Shown: positions 52,091 to 60,659 of the stretch, piece by piece
How positions within the stretch are numbered: the stretch's first letter is position 1
Layout of the letters: each line of letters starts with the position of its first letter
Source of the DNA: an uncultured Blautia sp.
GTDB lineage: Bacteria > Bacillota > Clostridia > Lachnospirales > Lachnospiraceae
Length of the DNA stretch: 64,000 bases
Assembly: GCA_937900135.1 (NCBI GenBank)
Contig: CALCDJ010000078.1
Span: 124,001 to 188,000 of the forward strand
Direction of reading: 5' to 3'
Made by a program: the position numbers and the translations under genes
The notes under the pieces: model-generated
Database searches by the model: none
Told to the model about the DNA's origin: nothing
Seen by the model: only the letters and a program-made list of their open reading frames with translations

Positions 52091-53401
52091 ATGGATTATA
52101 ACAAAATTAATGAAGCTGCTCTGAATTACCAGGAAGACATGGTAAAATTTTTAAGAGCTATCGTTAAAAACCCAGGTGAAAGCTGCGATGAAAAAGCACA
52201 CATTGATACCATTGCTGCTGAAATGAAAAAAGTTGGTTTTGATGAAGTAATCATCGACCCACAGGGTAATGTCATCGGCTTCATGGGAACCGGTGAAAAG
52301 ATCATCGCTTTTGACGCACACATTGATACAGTTGGTATTGGTAACCGTGACAACTGGGACTTCGATCCATACGAAGGCTATGAAACAGAAGAAGAAGTTG
52401 GCGGACGTGGTGTTTCTGACCAGTGCGGCGGTATCGTATCTGCTGTTTACGGCGCTAAGATCATGAAAGATATGGATCTGATCCCGGAAGGCTGCAAGAT
52501 CATGGTTGTAGGAACTGTTCAGGAAGAAGACTGTGACGGTCTCTGCTGGCAGTATATCATCAACGAAGACAAGATTCGTCCGGAATTCGTAGTTTCCACA
52601 GAACCTACAGACGGCGGTATCTATCGTGGACAGCGCGGACGTATGGAAATCCGTGTGGATGTAAAGGGTGTTTCCTGCCATGGCTCTGCTCCGGAACGTG
52701 GAGACAATGCCATTTATAAGATGGCGGATATTCTTCAGGATGTTCGTTCTCTTAACGAAAATGATGACGCAGATGAGACTGAGATCAAAGGTCTTGTAAA
52801 AATGCTGAATCCAAAATACAATCCAGACTGGGAAGAAGCTCGTTTCCTGGGACGCGGTACCGTTACCTGCTCTCAGATCTTCTACACCTCTCCAAGCCGT
52901 TGTGCAGTTGCTGACTCCTGTGCCGTTTCTCTTGACCGTCGTATGACCTTTGGAGAAACCTGGGAAAGCTGTCTGGAGGAAATCCGCAACCTGCCAAGCG
53001 TAAAGAAATATGGCGATGATGTTGTGGTATCCATGTACAACTATGACCGTCCTTCCTATACCGGATGTGTATATGAAATCGAGTGCTACTTCCCAACATG
53101 GGCAATCCCGAAAGACCACAAGGTTACAAAAGCCCTGGAAGAAGCCTATAAAGGTCTGTACGGAGAAACACGTTTAGGTAACGCTGAAACAGAAGCAATG
53201 AGAAAAGCCCGTCCTCTTACTGACAAATGGACCTTCTCTACAAACGGCGTTTCCATTATGGGACGTAACGGAATTCCATGTATCGGCTTTGGACCTGGCG
53301 CAGAAGCACAGGCACACGCTCCTAACGAAAAGACATGGAAGATCGACCTGGTAAGATGCGCAGCTGTTTACGCTGCTCTTCCACAGGCATACTGCAAATA
53401 A
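52091..53401 (+). CDS. ygeY: YgeY family M20 metallohydrolase
   Basis: The 436-residue protein belongs to the M20 group annotated as YgeY (selenium metabolism hydrolase). Metal-site motifs are IAFDAHIDTVGIG (His, Asp), GRGVSDQCGGIVSAVYG and VGTVQEEDCDG (Glu pair), then STEPTDGG. A dimerisation domain follows from about 185 (GVSCHGSAPERGDNA). Its substrate is thought to be an N-carbamoyl or peptide-like intermediate of purine breakdown, not established. It is 39 bases downstream of ygeX and shares its codon usage. Confidence 0.93.
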   Translation: MDYNKINEAALNYQEDMVKFLRAIVKNPGESCDEKAHIDTIAAEMKKVGFDEVIIDPQGNVIGFMGTGEKIIAFDAHIDTVGIGNRDNWDFDPYEGYETEEEVGGRGVSDQCGGIVSAVYGAKIMKDMDLIPEGCKIMVVGTVQEEDCDGLCWQYIINEDKIRPEFVVSTEPTDGGIYRGQRGRMEIRVDVKGVSCHGSAPERGDNAIYKMADILQDVRSLNENDDADETEIKGLVKMLNPKYNPDWEEARFLGRGTVTCSQIFYTSPSRCAVADSCAVSLDRRMTFGETWESCLEEIRNLPSVKKYGDDVVVSMYNYDRPSYTGCVYEIECYFPTWAIPKDHKVTKALEEAYKGLYGETRLGNAETEAMRKARPLTDKWTFSTNGVSIMGRNGIPCIGFGPGAEAQAHAPNEKTWKIDLVRCAAVYAALPQAYCK

Positions 53402-53469
53402 TATAACTGCAAAGGGAGCAAATCCCTGCTCCCTCTGCCACAAATAAAAAATTAAAAGGAGAATTTTTC

Positions 53470-54663
53470 ATGAAAACATTACAGGATTATATTGATAAAT
53501 TAAACAGCTTAAATTTCAAAGAGATGTACAACAACGACTTCTTCTGGACATGGGACAAAACAGATGATGAACTGGAAGCTGTATTTACAGTTGCTGATGC
53601 TCTCCGCTTCATGAGAGAAAACAATATTTCCACAAAGGTATTTGAAAGTGGTCTTGGAATTTCCATTTTCCGTGATAACTCCACCCGTACCCGTTTCTCC
53701 TTCGCTTCTGCATGTAACCTTCTTGGTCTGGAAGTTCAGGATCTGGATGAGAAAAAATCTCAGATTGCTCACGGCGAAACTGTTCGTGAAACTGCAAACA
53801 TGGTTTCTTTCATGGCTGACGTTATTGGTATCCGTGACGATATGTACATTGGAAAAGGCCATGCTTACCAGAAAGAATTCATGGACGCTGTAACAGAAGG
53901 AAACAAAGATGGTATCTTAGAGCAGAGACCAACACTTGTAAACTTACAGTGTGACGTGGATCATCCGACTCAGTGTATGGCAGATATGCTTCACATCATC
54001 CACGAATTTGGCGGTGTTGAAAACTTAAAAGGCAAAAAACTTGCTATGACATGGGCTTACTCTCCTTCTTACGGCAAACCGCTCTCCGTTCCTCAGGGTG
54101 TTATCGGTCTTATGACACGTTTCGGTATGGACGTTGTTCTTGCTCATCCGGAAGGATATGACGTAATGCCGGAAGTAGAAGAAATTGCTAAGAAAAATGC
54201 AGAAGCTACCGGTGGTTCCTTCACAAAAACCAACGATATGGCAGAAGCATTCAAAGATGCGGATATCGTATATCCGAAGAGCTGGGCTCCTTTCGCAGCT
54301 ATGGAAAAACGTACCAACCTGTACGCAGAGGGAGACTTCGAGGGTATCGATAAATTAGAGAAGGAACTTCTTGCTCAGAACGCACAGCACAAAGATTGGG
54401 CTTGTACCGAAGAGCTGATGAAAACAACAAAAGACGGAAAAGCTCTCTACCTGCACTGTCTGCCGGCTGATATTACCGGTGTTAGCTGTGAAACCGGTGA
54501 AGTAGATGCTTCCGTATTTGACCGTTACAGAATCCCGTTATACAAAGAAGCAAGCTACAAACCATATGTAATCGCTGCTATGATCATGCTTTCCAAATTT
54601 GAAAACATCCAGGATGTTCTTCATAAACTGGAAGTAAAAGCTGCTCCAAGAATTGCAAAATAA
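53470..54663 (+). CDS. ygeW: Knotted carbamoyltransferase YgeW
   Basis: The 397-residue protein is a member of the aspartate/ornithine carbamoyltransferase superfamily assigned to the YgeW subfamily. The carbamoyl phosphate loop is STRTR (71-75) in FRDNSTRTRFSFASAC. Other blocks are NLQCDVDHPTQCMADMLHI and LHCLPADITGVSCETGEV. YgeW's physiological substrate is unknown; with carbamate kinase next door it probably releases carbamoyl phosphate from a ureido intermediate. It lies in the same operon, after a short gap of 68 bases. Confidence 0.94.
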   Translation: MKTLQDYIDKLNSLNFKEMYNNDFFWTWDKTDDELEAVFTVADALRFMRENNISTKVFESGLGISIFRDNSTRTRFSFASACNLLGLEVQDLDEKKSQIAHGETVRETANMVSFMADVIGIRDDMYIGKGHAYQKEFMDAVTEGNKDGILEQRPTLVNLQCDVDHPTQCMADMLHIIHEFGGVENLKGKKLAMTWAYSPSYGKPLSVPQGVIGLMTRFGMDVVLAHPEGYDVMPEVEEIAKKNAEATGGSFTKTNDMAEAFKDADIVYPKSWAPFAAMEKRTNLYAEGDFEGIDKLEKELLAQNAQHKDWACTEELMKTTKDGKALYLHCLPADITGVSCETGEVDASVFDRYRIPLYKEASYKPYVIAAMIMLSKFENIQDVLHKLEVKAAPRIAK

Positions 54664-54734
54664 TGTAAAACTAACAATCGGGGCTGTATGTCATACATAC
54701 AGTCCCTTCTGCTCTTTAAAAGGAGGATTTTTTC

Positions 54735-55679
54735 ATGTATCAGAGAAAAAGAATCGTCATTGCACTGGGAGGAAATGCGTTAGGGAATACCCTTCCTGAG
54801 CAGATGGTAGCTGTAAAAACTACCGCAAAAGCACTTTGTGACTTAATCGAAGAAGGACATCAGGTGGTTGTGGTACACGGAAATGGGCCACAGGTTGGCA
54901 TGATCAACAATGCCATGGCTGCACTTTCCCGTGAAGATCCCCAGCAGCCCAACACTCCTCTTTCTGTCAGTGTTGCCATGAGCCAGGCATACATTGGATA
55001 TGATCTGCAGAATGCACTTCGTGAAGAGCTTCGTAAGCGCGGTTTCATGAGAACACCTGTGGTTACTGTGGTTACACAGGTTCGTGTAGACCCCAACGAT
55101 CCTGCCTTTGAAAATCCAACCAAGCCCATCGGAAAATTCCTCTCAAAAGAAGAAGCAGATCACATGGCAAGTGCATATGGCCACATTATGAAAGAAGATG
55201 CCGGCCGTGGCTACCGCCGTGTGGTTGCTTCTCCTAAGCCTGTAGAAATTGTAGAACAGGATGCCATCAACAGTCTGGTAGATGCCAATAAGATTGTTAT
55301 CTGCTGTGGCGGCGGCGGAATTCCTGTTACCTTAAACGGAGATCACTTAAAAGGCGCATCTGCAGTTATTGATAAAGATTTTGCCAGCTGCCTTCTGGCA
55401 AAACAGCTGGATGCAGATATGCTGATCATCTTAACTGCCGTAGAAAAGGTTGCCATCAACTTTGGCAAAGAAGATGAAAAGTGGCTGGATGACCTTACTG
55501 TAGCCGAAGCGCAGAAATATATTGAAGAAGGACATTTCGCAGCTGGTTCCATGCTGCCTAAGGTTCAGGCTGCTGTAGATTTCGCTTCCTCCGGAACCGG
55601 ACGTACTGCCATGATCACTCTTCTGGAAAAAGCAAAAGACGGTATCCAGGGCAAGACCGGAACAAAAATTCACTTATAA
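54735..55679 (+). CDS. arcC: Carbamate kinase (ArcC/YqeA type)
   Basis: The 314-residue kinase converts carbamoyl phosphate and ADP to ATP, CO2 and ammonia. It starts RIVIALGGNALGNTLPEQM, then VVVVHGNGPQVGMINNAMA, GRGYRRVVASPKPVEIVE and CCGGGGIPVTLNGDHLKGASAVIDKD. All conserved blocks of the family are present. Downstream of ygeW it would harvest ATP by substrate-level phosphorylation. It follows AAAGGAGGA and ends at a strong terminator, closing the operon. Confidence 0.96.
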   Translation: MYQRKRIVIALGGNALGNTLPEQMVAVKTTAKALCDLIEEGHQVVVVHGNGPQVGMINNAMAALSREDPQQPNTPLSVSVAMSQAYIGYDLQNALREELRKRGFMRTPVVTVVTQVRVDPNDPAFENPTKPIGKFLSKEEADHMASAYGHIMKEDAGRGYRRVVASPKPVEIVEQDAINSLVDANKIVICCGGGGIPVTLNGDHLKGASAVIDKDFASCLLAKQLDADMLIILTAVEKVAINFGKEDEKWLDDLTVAEAQKYIEEGHFAAGSMLPKVQAAVDFASSGTGRTAMITLLEKAKDGIQGKTGTKIHL

Positions 55680-55687
55680 AAACCCAT

Positions 55688-55734
55688 AAAAGAAGAATCT
55701 CTCCTGTTTTCACCTGAGAGATTCTTCTTTTATT
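55688..55734. terminator. Bidirectional terminator after carbamate kinase
   Basis: A perfect stem (55688-55702 with 55716-55730, AAAGAAGAATCTCTC and complement) is followed by TTTATTTC, between converging genes. Confidence 0.9.
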
Positions 55735-55736
55735 TC

Positions 55737-57113
55737 TTATTTTGTCTTTTCTTCTTTTAACTCCGGCAAAACTGTCCCTATCATGGTAAAAAAGCAGGCG
55801 CATCCTCCCAGAAGATTGGACACCGGTTCTGCCCAGAATACCCCGTCCACACCCAGAGAAAATATCCTTGGCAAAAGAATGGTCAGCGGTACCACAATGA
55901 TTCCTTTTCGTAAGATGGAGAAAAACGTGGCTTTTTTCGCTTTTCCCAGAGCCACAAACACACTCTGTCCGGTAAACTGCAGCGCCATAAATACAAAGCC
56001 AAAGAAATAAATATGCAAAGCCGGAATTCCTTTCGCCACAAGAGCAGGTTCCTGATTGAAAATACGAATAAAAAATTCCGGAATCACCTGGAGGATTCCC
56101 CAGGCCAAAAGCGTATAGGTGCAACAAACGGCTGTGATAAATCCAATGGCTTTTTTTACCCGCTGATAAGCGCCCTCTCCATAATTAAAGCTCATCACCG
56201 GAGAAGCGCCGTTGGTAAGTCCCATTACAGGCATGGTAAAAATTTCCCTTACGGAATTTAAAACAGTCATAATCCCAACGTACAGATCCCCTCCATAGCT
56301 CTGCAGCGTCGCATTGCATACTACCTGTACCAGACTGTTGGTAAAGGCCATAAAAAAGCCAGAAACTCCCAGAACCATAATGTCCTTCACTCTTTTCACA
56401 CCAAGGCGCATTGCCCCTTTTTTCAGCTTCAGACTGGCTTTTTTTCCTGTAAGGAACGAAAGGACCCACAATGCAGAACACATCTGGGAAAGTATGGTGG
56501 CAATAGCCGCCCCCTTCACTCCCATGCCAAGGACAAAAATAAAAAGGGGATCCAGAACAATATTGAGAACTGCGCCGATTAACACCGTCCTCATTCCCAT
56601 ATTTCCAAAGCCCTGACTGTTAATAAAAGGATTCATTCCCAGAGAAATCATCACAAATATGGTTCCCAGAAGATAAATCCGAATATAGTCCGCTGCATAG
56701 GAAAAGGTCACGTCACTGGCCCCGAAAAGATACAGCAAAGGGCGATAAAACAAAAGCCCTGCCCCCATCAGAACCCCTCCGGTCAGCAATAACATCGTAA
56801 ACGTGTTCCCCATCAGTTTCTCAGCTTCCTCCTGATTTCCCCGCCCAAGTTCCATGGAACACAAGGGACTTCCTCCATTTCCAAAAAGAAAGGTAAACGC
56901 ATTGATCAGAGTAATTACCGGGAAGCATAACCCCACTCCTGTAAGCGCCAGCGTTCCCACTTCTTCAATCCGCCCGATATACATGCGGTCCACAATGCTG
57001 TACAGCAAATTCAAAAACTGAGCAAACGTCATTGGAACTGCCACCTCCAGAATATTTCTATACACGCTTCCTCTGGAAAAATCTGTCTGATGTACCCGTC
57101 TGTTTCTTTTCAC
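55737..57113 (-). CDS. MATE family efflux transporter
   Basis: The 458-residue MATE transporter has the paired six-helix layout. The first half has VPMTFAQFLNLLYSIVDRMYIGRI, LINAFTFLFGNGGSPLCSMELGRGN and LLLTGGVLMGAGLLFYRPLLYLFG. The second half has VMLGVSGFFMAFTNSLVQVVCNATL-like sequence and PVMSFNYGEGAYQRVKKA. The substrate is unknown. It lies between the ygeXYW-arcC operon and the BMC genes on the opposite strand, so a link to purine products is possible but only positional. Confidence 0.9.
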   Translation of the reverse strand: MKRNRRVHQTDFSRGSVYRNILEVAVPMTFAQFLNLLYSIVDRMYIGRIEEVGTLALTGVGLCFPVITLINAFTFLFGNGGSPLCSMELGRGNQEEAEKLMGNTFTMLLLTGGVLMGAGLLFYRPLLYLFGASDVTFSYAADYIRIYLLGTIFVMISLGMNPFINSQGFGNMGMRTVLIGAVLNIVLDPLFIFVLGMGVKGAAIATILSQMCSALWVLSFLTGKKASLKLKKGAMRLGVKRVKDIMVLGVSGFFMAFTNSLVQVVCNATLQSYGGDLYVGIMTVLNSVREIFTMPVMGLTNGASPVMSFNYGEGAYQRVKKAIGFITAVCCTYTLLAWGILQVIPEFFIRIFNQEPALVAKGIPALHIYFFGFVFMALQFTGQSVFVALGKAKKATFFSILRKGIIVVPLTILLPRIFSLGVDGVFWAEPVSNLLGGCACFFTMIGTVLPELKEEKTK

Positions 57114-57270
57114 ACTCTCTCACCTCACCAATTTCCCATCCTTCTGTTTTTCTTTCTCATTTATTCTACCAAATTCCCATTTCACTGTCAAAATCCGTTG
57201 TTTTATGTGGATTTTTGTGAATTATTGTTGTTTTTCAAGAAATTTATACAGGAAATATTTTTGTTTCTCT

Positions 57271-57299
57271 TGTATTTTATGGCAGAAACAGGTATACTG
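57271..57299 (+). promoter_or_regulatory. Promoter of the BMC shell gene pair
   Basis: TTGTAT (57271-57276) and TATACT (57294-57299) are 17 bases apart, 51 bases before the first BMC ATG. Confidence 0.75.
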
Positions 57300-57349
57300 G
57301 TACTAAGAAAAAAGTTTCCAACCAGGTTTGGAAGAAACAGGGAGGTATT

Positions 57350-57649
57350 ATGGCAGAGAATTATAATGGTATGGCCGTGGGCGTTTTTGAACTGGATAAT
57401 CTGGTTGCCTGCTATGTGGCGCTGGATGCGGCTTCTAAGGCAGCCAATGTGCAAATCCAGAGCGTGGAACGTAACCGTCTCAAGAGCGGCGCCTGCGTAA
57501 AAATGAGAGGCAGTGTCTCCGACGTAAACGCAGCCATGGAAGTGGCTCTGGAAACAGCGAAACCTTTGGGAAAAGTGGTTTCTCACACCGTGATCGCTTC
57601 TCCTACCGCCGACACAGAAGTGGCGCTGAACATGACCATCAACAAATAA
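57350..57649 (+). CDS. BMC-domain microcompartment shell protein (BMC-H, first of pair)
   Basis: The 99-residue protein has one bacterial microcompartment domain (Pfam BMC type). It reads NGMAVGVFELDNLVACYVALDAASKAANV, then RGSVSDVNAAMEVALETAKPLGKVVSHTVIASP. BMC-H proteins form the hexagonal facets of protein organelles. By hand alignment with PduA the pore loop KIGSG becomes NRLKSG, with Lys near the narrowest position, so the pore is likely more basic. The ATG follows GGGAGG. No signature enzyme or other shell types are nearby. Confidence 0.88.
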   Translation: MAENYNGMAVGVFELDNLVACYVALDAASKAANVQIQSVERNRLKSGACVKMRGSVSDVNAAMEVALETAKPLGKVVSHTVIASPTADTEVALNMTINK

Positions 57650-57664
57650 AGTGAGGAAACTGTT

Positions 57665-57949
57665 ATGACATATGGAGCTTTTGGATTAGTAGAGGTTCTT
57701 GGAAGCAGCAATGCCATTCTGGTTATTGACCAGATGTTAAAGGCCTCAGAAGTATCTTTTCGCACCTGGAATACCAAGTGCGGCGGACATGCCACTGTAT
57801 TTTTAAGCGGCGATGTATCCGCAGTAACAGCTGCTGTAGACAGCATCCGGGAGAATCCTCCCTGTGAAGTGATTGCTGCTGCTGTTATCTCCAATCCTTC
57901 CCCTGAGACCGTTCGTCTGGTGGAAGAAAGCGTAAAAAAACGTTCATAA
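57665..57949 (+). CDS. BMC-domain microcompartment shell protein (BMC-H, second of pair)
   Basis: The 94-residue protein has a second BMC domain: YGAFGLVEVLGSSNAILVIDQMLKASEV, then GHATVFLSGDVSAVTAAVDSIRENPP. It differs markedly from the first and from PduA. The pore loop reads TKCGGH, with Cys39 next to the position that lines the hexamer pore, which could allow metal or Fe-S binding. It is 15 bases downstream of the first gene, with a GTGAGGA ribosome site, and ends at a strong terminator. Confidence 0.85.
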   Translation: MTYGAFGLVEVLGSSNAILVIDQMLKASEVSFRTWNTKCGGHATVFLSGDVSAVTAAVDSIRENPPCEVIAAAVISNPSPETVRLVEESVKKRS

Positions 57950-57950
57950 A

Positions 57951-58016
57951 AAAAATCCCGAAGAATTTTTGAAACGGAGTCGCAATGCCCCTTTCCATGG
58001 TTCTTCGGGATTTTTG
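57951..58016. terminator. Bidirectional terminator between the BMC genes and the mocA-like gene
   Basis: A perfect 15-bp stem (57951-57965 with 58001-58015, AAAAATCCCGAAGAA and its complement) has a 35-base loop and T-runs on both sides. Confidence 0.88.
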
Positions 58017-58035
58017 TTTCAGTCAGGAAAACGCC

Positions 58036-58632
58036 TCATATGCGTTCTGTGTAAACGATTTTTTGATCCACATCCAAAAGCTCTCTTTCTTCTTCGATCA
58101 AAACCTGTTCTACATCTTCCAGATGAGACAGTAATACTCTTTTTCCGCCTCTGTCTCCCCTTAATTCCATCAGCTTCCCATAATACCGCTTTGAAAAAAT
58201 ACAGGGATTTCCAGGCTTCCCCTGAAAAGCCACACAGGCCATTCCCTTCCCGGAGGAAAAAAATCGCAAAATCATTTTTTTTATGGTTTCCTCCTGAATC
58301 CAAGGCTGATCTGCCACTGTAAACAGACAGGCGTCTGTCTCCCCTGCCTCCAAAAGCCCCAGCTGCATGGAAGAAGAAATCCCCCGTTCCGGTTCTTTAT
58401 TCAGAACCACCCTGGCTCCGGCTCTTTCTGCCTGCTCTCTGATCTCCTGGTATTGCGTGACCACTACCAGCGTAATGGATACGCCCGTCTCTTCTTCCAG
58501 TGAATCCCGAATATGGCAGAGTTTTTCCAACATCCACTGATACATGGGTTTCTCCTGGACTTCGTACAAAAGCTTGTTGGAACCAAAACGCCGACTGTTC
58601 CCAGCACAAAGCATCACCATGCCCAGCTTCAT
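58036..58632 (-). CDS. MocA/YgfJ-like molybdenum cofactor nucleotidyltransferase
   Basis: The protein of about 198 residues has a MobA/MocA-like NTP-transferase fold. It starts MLCAGNSRRFGSNKLLYEV (a GNSxRFGxNK nucleotide loop), then VVVTQYQEI, NKEPERGISSSMQLGL and VADQPWI. MocA-type enzymes add CMP to molybdopterin for hydroxylases. The start at 58632 is favoured by GGGGGAAGGAAG. It overlaps yqeC and is the last gene of the hydroxylase operon. Other sugar-phosphate transferases share the fold; context settles the call. Confidence 0.87.
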   Translation of the reverse strand: MKLGMVMLCAGNSRRFGSNKLLYEVQEKPMYQWMLEKLCHIRDSLEEETGVSITLVVVTQYQEIREQAERAGARVVLNKEPERGISSSMQLGLLEAGETDACLFTVADQPWIQEETIKKMILRFFSSGKGMACVAFQGKPGNPCIFSKRYYGKLMELRGDRGGKRVLLSHLEDVEQVLIEEERELLDVDQKIVYTERI

Positions 58633-59378
58633 CTTCCTTCCCCCTTTTCTGCCCATCCTTCTTTCAGACTGCCAAAGGCTGCCCGGTACCCTCTTCTGTG
58701 AAGTTCTGCAGTCATGGACACAGCTTCCTTAGGCGCAAGCTCTGCTTTATTAAGATATATCACATACTCCCGGTGATCCACACCCTTTTTCAGCCCTCTT
58801 TCTGAAGTTACAAGAGAGAGTACGTCCTCCGGCATAAACATATCTTCCGGTTTTTTTTCCAGAAAAGCAGCCACATCTGTGGGGCGGTGGGCTGTTTCCA
58901 CTATGGCTTTGCCAAGACAATCCAGCCCCACGACTGCAATCACCAAGCCCGAACACTCTGGAATAACCGGCTCCCAGCTTCTTGGCACCTTAACAGGAAG
59001 CCTCTTGGCCCCATCTGCTTCTATGAGAAGAACGTCGCACATAGGAAACAGGGCTTCCAGTTTTTCTTCGGAAAGCCCTGATACTTTTTCTGAGCAGCCA
59101 TCCCAGGCCGCTGCCATGGTATAGCCCTGCTCCATAAGATGTTTTTTCACCAGAAGTTCTTCTCCATCTCTGGCAAAAGGACGTTCCGGCTCATAAGCCA
59201 TATGAGTGGTGGTGGTCACAATTACCCGCTTATCCATACTGAGAAATTCCTCAGTAAGACGAAAAAGCAGACTTGTCTTTCCTCCGCCCCCTACAACTGC
59301 AATTCCTGTTGTTTTTTTGGTCTGGATTTCCAGTGCTTCCAGAAACTCCCTATTCATCTCCTGCGCCTTTCTTTTCAT
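58629..59378 (-). CDS. yqeC: YqeC, selenium cofactor biosynthesis protein
   Basis: The 249-residue protein matches the YqeC family, found with selenium-dependent molybdenum hydroxylases. The N-terminus has a P-loop IAVVGGGGKTSLLFRL (about 26-41), then VTTTTHMAYEPE and LIEADGAKRLPVKVPRSWEPVIP, typical of the family, with LVIAVVGLDCLG. It is presumed to help assemble a labile selenium-containing Mo cofactor; the exact reaction is unknown. It overlaps yqeB by four bases. Confidence 0.92.
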   Translation of the reverse strand: MKRKAQEMNREFLEALEIQTKKTTGIAVVGGGGKTSLLFRLTEEFLSMDKRVIVTTTTHMAYEPERPFARDGEELLVKKHLMEQGYTMAAAWDGCSEKVSGLSEEKLEALFPMCDVLLIEADGAKRLPVKVPRSWEPVIPECSGLVIAVVGLDCLGKAIVETAHRPTDVAAFLEKKPEDMFMPEDVLSLVTSERGLKKGVDHREYVIYLNKAELAPKEAVSMTAELHRRGYRAAFGSLKEGWAEKGEGR

Positions 59379-60181
59379 CTGGGCATAATTCCTTCTGATA
59401 AAAGAATCTCAACCACACTTCCAGAAATACACCGCGCCTTATCGGAAATCTTGAAGCAGTTTTCCACCTGCTCCTTTCGTGGATCGATGTCTGCAATCTT
59501 CATCCCCCGAAATACTGGATATCCATCCCGGATAATGCCTCGCAGCACACCGGAAATAGAAGCCAGAACAGGAGTTTCATCCACATAAGCCAGAATATCC
59601 CCCTGTTCCACCAGATCGGAAATTTTCGCCAAATTCCGGATGGTTCCTGCTGCCGGTGAATGGATCACCCGCTCCTTACTGTAGCCTCCCACCATTCCCG
59701 GGATTCCTGTATTGGGAAATGCGCATCCCTCAGAAAGGATTCTTCCCAAATCATGTCCTCTCATGGTTTCCACTACGTAATCCACATCTTTGCCCGCCTC
59801 AAAGCCTGGTCCCAATGCAATGGTCAACGGCGCCATATCTCTGGTGGTTCCCAGATTTTTCTTGGCAAGAATGGCATCTACCAGAGCGTCAGGCTCCAGT
59901 TCCTTCACAAATGTGCCGGAAACGTCTACAAGCAGAGGGATTTTTCCCTCTGCCCAGACACTTTCACATTCCTTTGGATCTTTAATCTGTTTGCAAACCA
60001 CACCTTCCACCTGCGCTTCTCCCTGATAAACAGCTTCACAGAAAGAAACCTCTCTGCGGATCGCACTGGGCCTGCTGCATTCCAGGATGACCACCCGGTA
60101 GCCACAGGCATGCAGTCTGTGAATCACTCCGCTTGCCAGGTCGCCTCCTCCCCGGACCAGAATGATATTATTTGCTTTCAT
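59375..60181 (-). CDS. yqeB: YqeB, selenium-dependent molybdenum hydroxylase maturation protein
   Basis: The 268-residue protein matches the YqeB/EF2563 family. It begins IILVRGGGDLASGVIHRLHACGYRVVILE, a Rossmann start close to XdhC, with LVDVSGTFVKEL and TRDMAPLTIALGPGFEAGKDV. GSVVEILLSEGI is near the end. The family occurs only with selenium-dependent molybdenum hydroxylases, so its presence argues that the adjacent dehydrogenase carries the Se-modified cofactor. It overlaps the small subunit gene by about 14 bases. Confidence 0.93.
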   Translation of the reverse strand: MKANNIILVRGGGDLASGVIHRLHACGYRVVILECSRPSAIRREVSFCEAVYQGEAQVEGVVCKQIKDPKECESVWAEGKIPLLVDVSGTFVKELEPDALVDAILAKKNLGTTRDMAPLTIALGPGFEAGKDVDYVVETMRGHDLGRILSEGCAFPNTGIPGMVGGYSKERVIHSPAAGTIRNLAKISDLVEQGDILAYVDETPVLASISGVLRGIIRDGYPVFRGMKIADIDPRKEQVENCFKISDKARCISGSVVEILLSEGIMPR

Positions 60182-60659
60182 GCTCCAAATTCTCCTGATT
60201 TACTTTTTCTACTGCATTTACTATGTTTTCATATCCGGTGCAGCGGCAGAGATTTCCTGCCATGTGTTTCCGGATGGCCTCGCGGGTCAGCTTCTCTCCC
60301 CGCTCCAGAAGAACAGTCGCGGACATTACAAAACCAGGGGTACAGAATCCACACTGAATAGCGCCTTCTTCAATAAACGCCTCCTGAATTCTGGTCAGTT
60401 CTCCGTTTTTCTCCAGTCCTTCCAGAGTACGGATATTTTTGCCCTCTGCCCACACAGCAAGATAAATGCAGGAATCAATGGTCTCTCCATCTATGATTAC
60501 AGTACAGGCACCGCATTCTCCCACTTCACAGCCTTTTTTTACGGAAGTAAGTCCCAGACGGTTTCTCAGCATATCCAACAGAGACTCCCGTACATCCACA
60601 TATTCTTCTACTTCTTTTCCATTTACTGTACATCGTACCAAACGAAGATCCTTTTTCAT
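60168..60659 (-). CDS. Xanthine dehydrogenase-type 2Fe-2S small subunit
   Basis: The 163-residue subunit has the plant-type 2Fe-2S motif CEVGECGACTVIIDG (four Cys with Cys61-ish region) and the second cluster motif QCGFCTPGFVMSATVLL plus GNLCRCTGYENIV. These are the small subunit of three-subunit molybdenum hydroxylases of the XdhC/CoxS type. It passes electrons from the Mo site to the FAD subunit. It overlaps the FAD subunit gene by four bases. Confidence 0.95.
   Translation of the reverse strand: MKKDLRLVRCTVNGKEVEEYVDVRESLLDMLRNRLGLTSVKKGCEVGECGACTVIIDGETIDSCIYLAVWAEGKNIRTLEGLEKNGELTRIQEAFIEEGAIQCGFCTPGFVMSATVLLERGEKLTREAIRKHMAGNLCRCTGYENIVNAVEKVNQENLEHESK

Noticed and set aside
52151..53119. 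A 322-residue open frame on the minus strand opposite ygeY
   Set aside because: It lies wholly within a strong, conserved coding gene on the other strand, has no ribosome site or family match, and reflects codon bias of ygeY.
57300..57349. A regulatory hairpin in the BMC leader (TTCCAA with TTGGAA)
   Set aside because: The stem is only about six base pairs with no T-run, so it is not distinguishable from chance.
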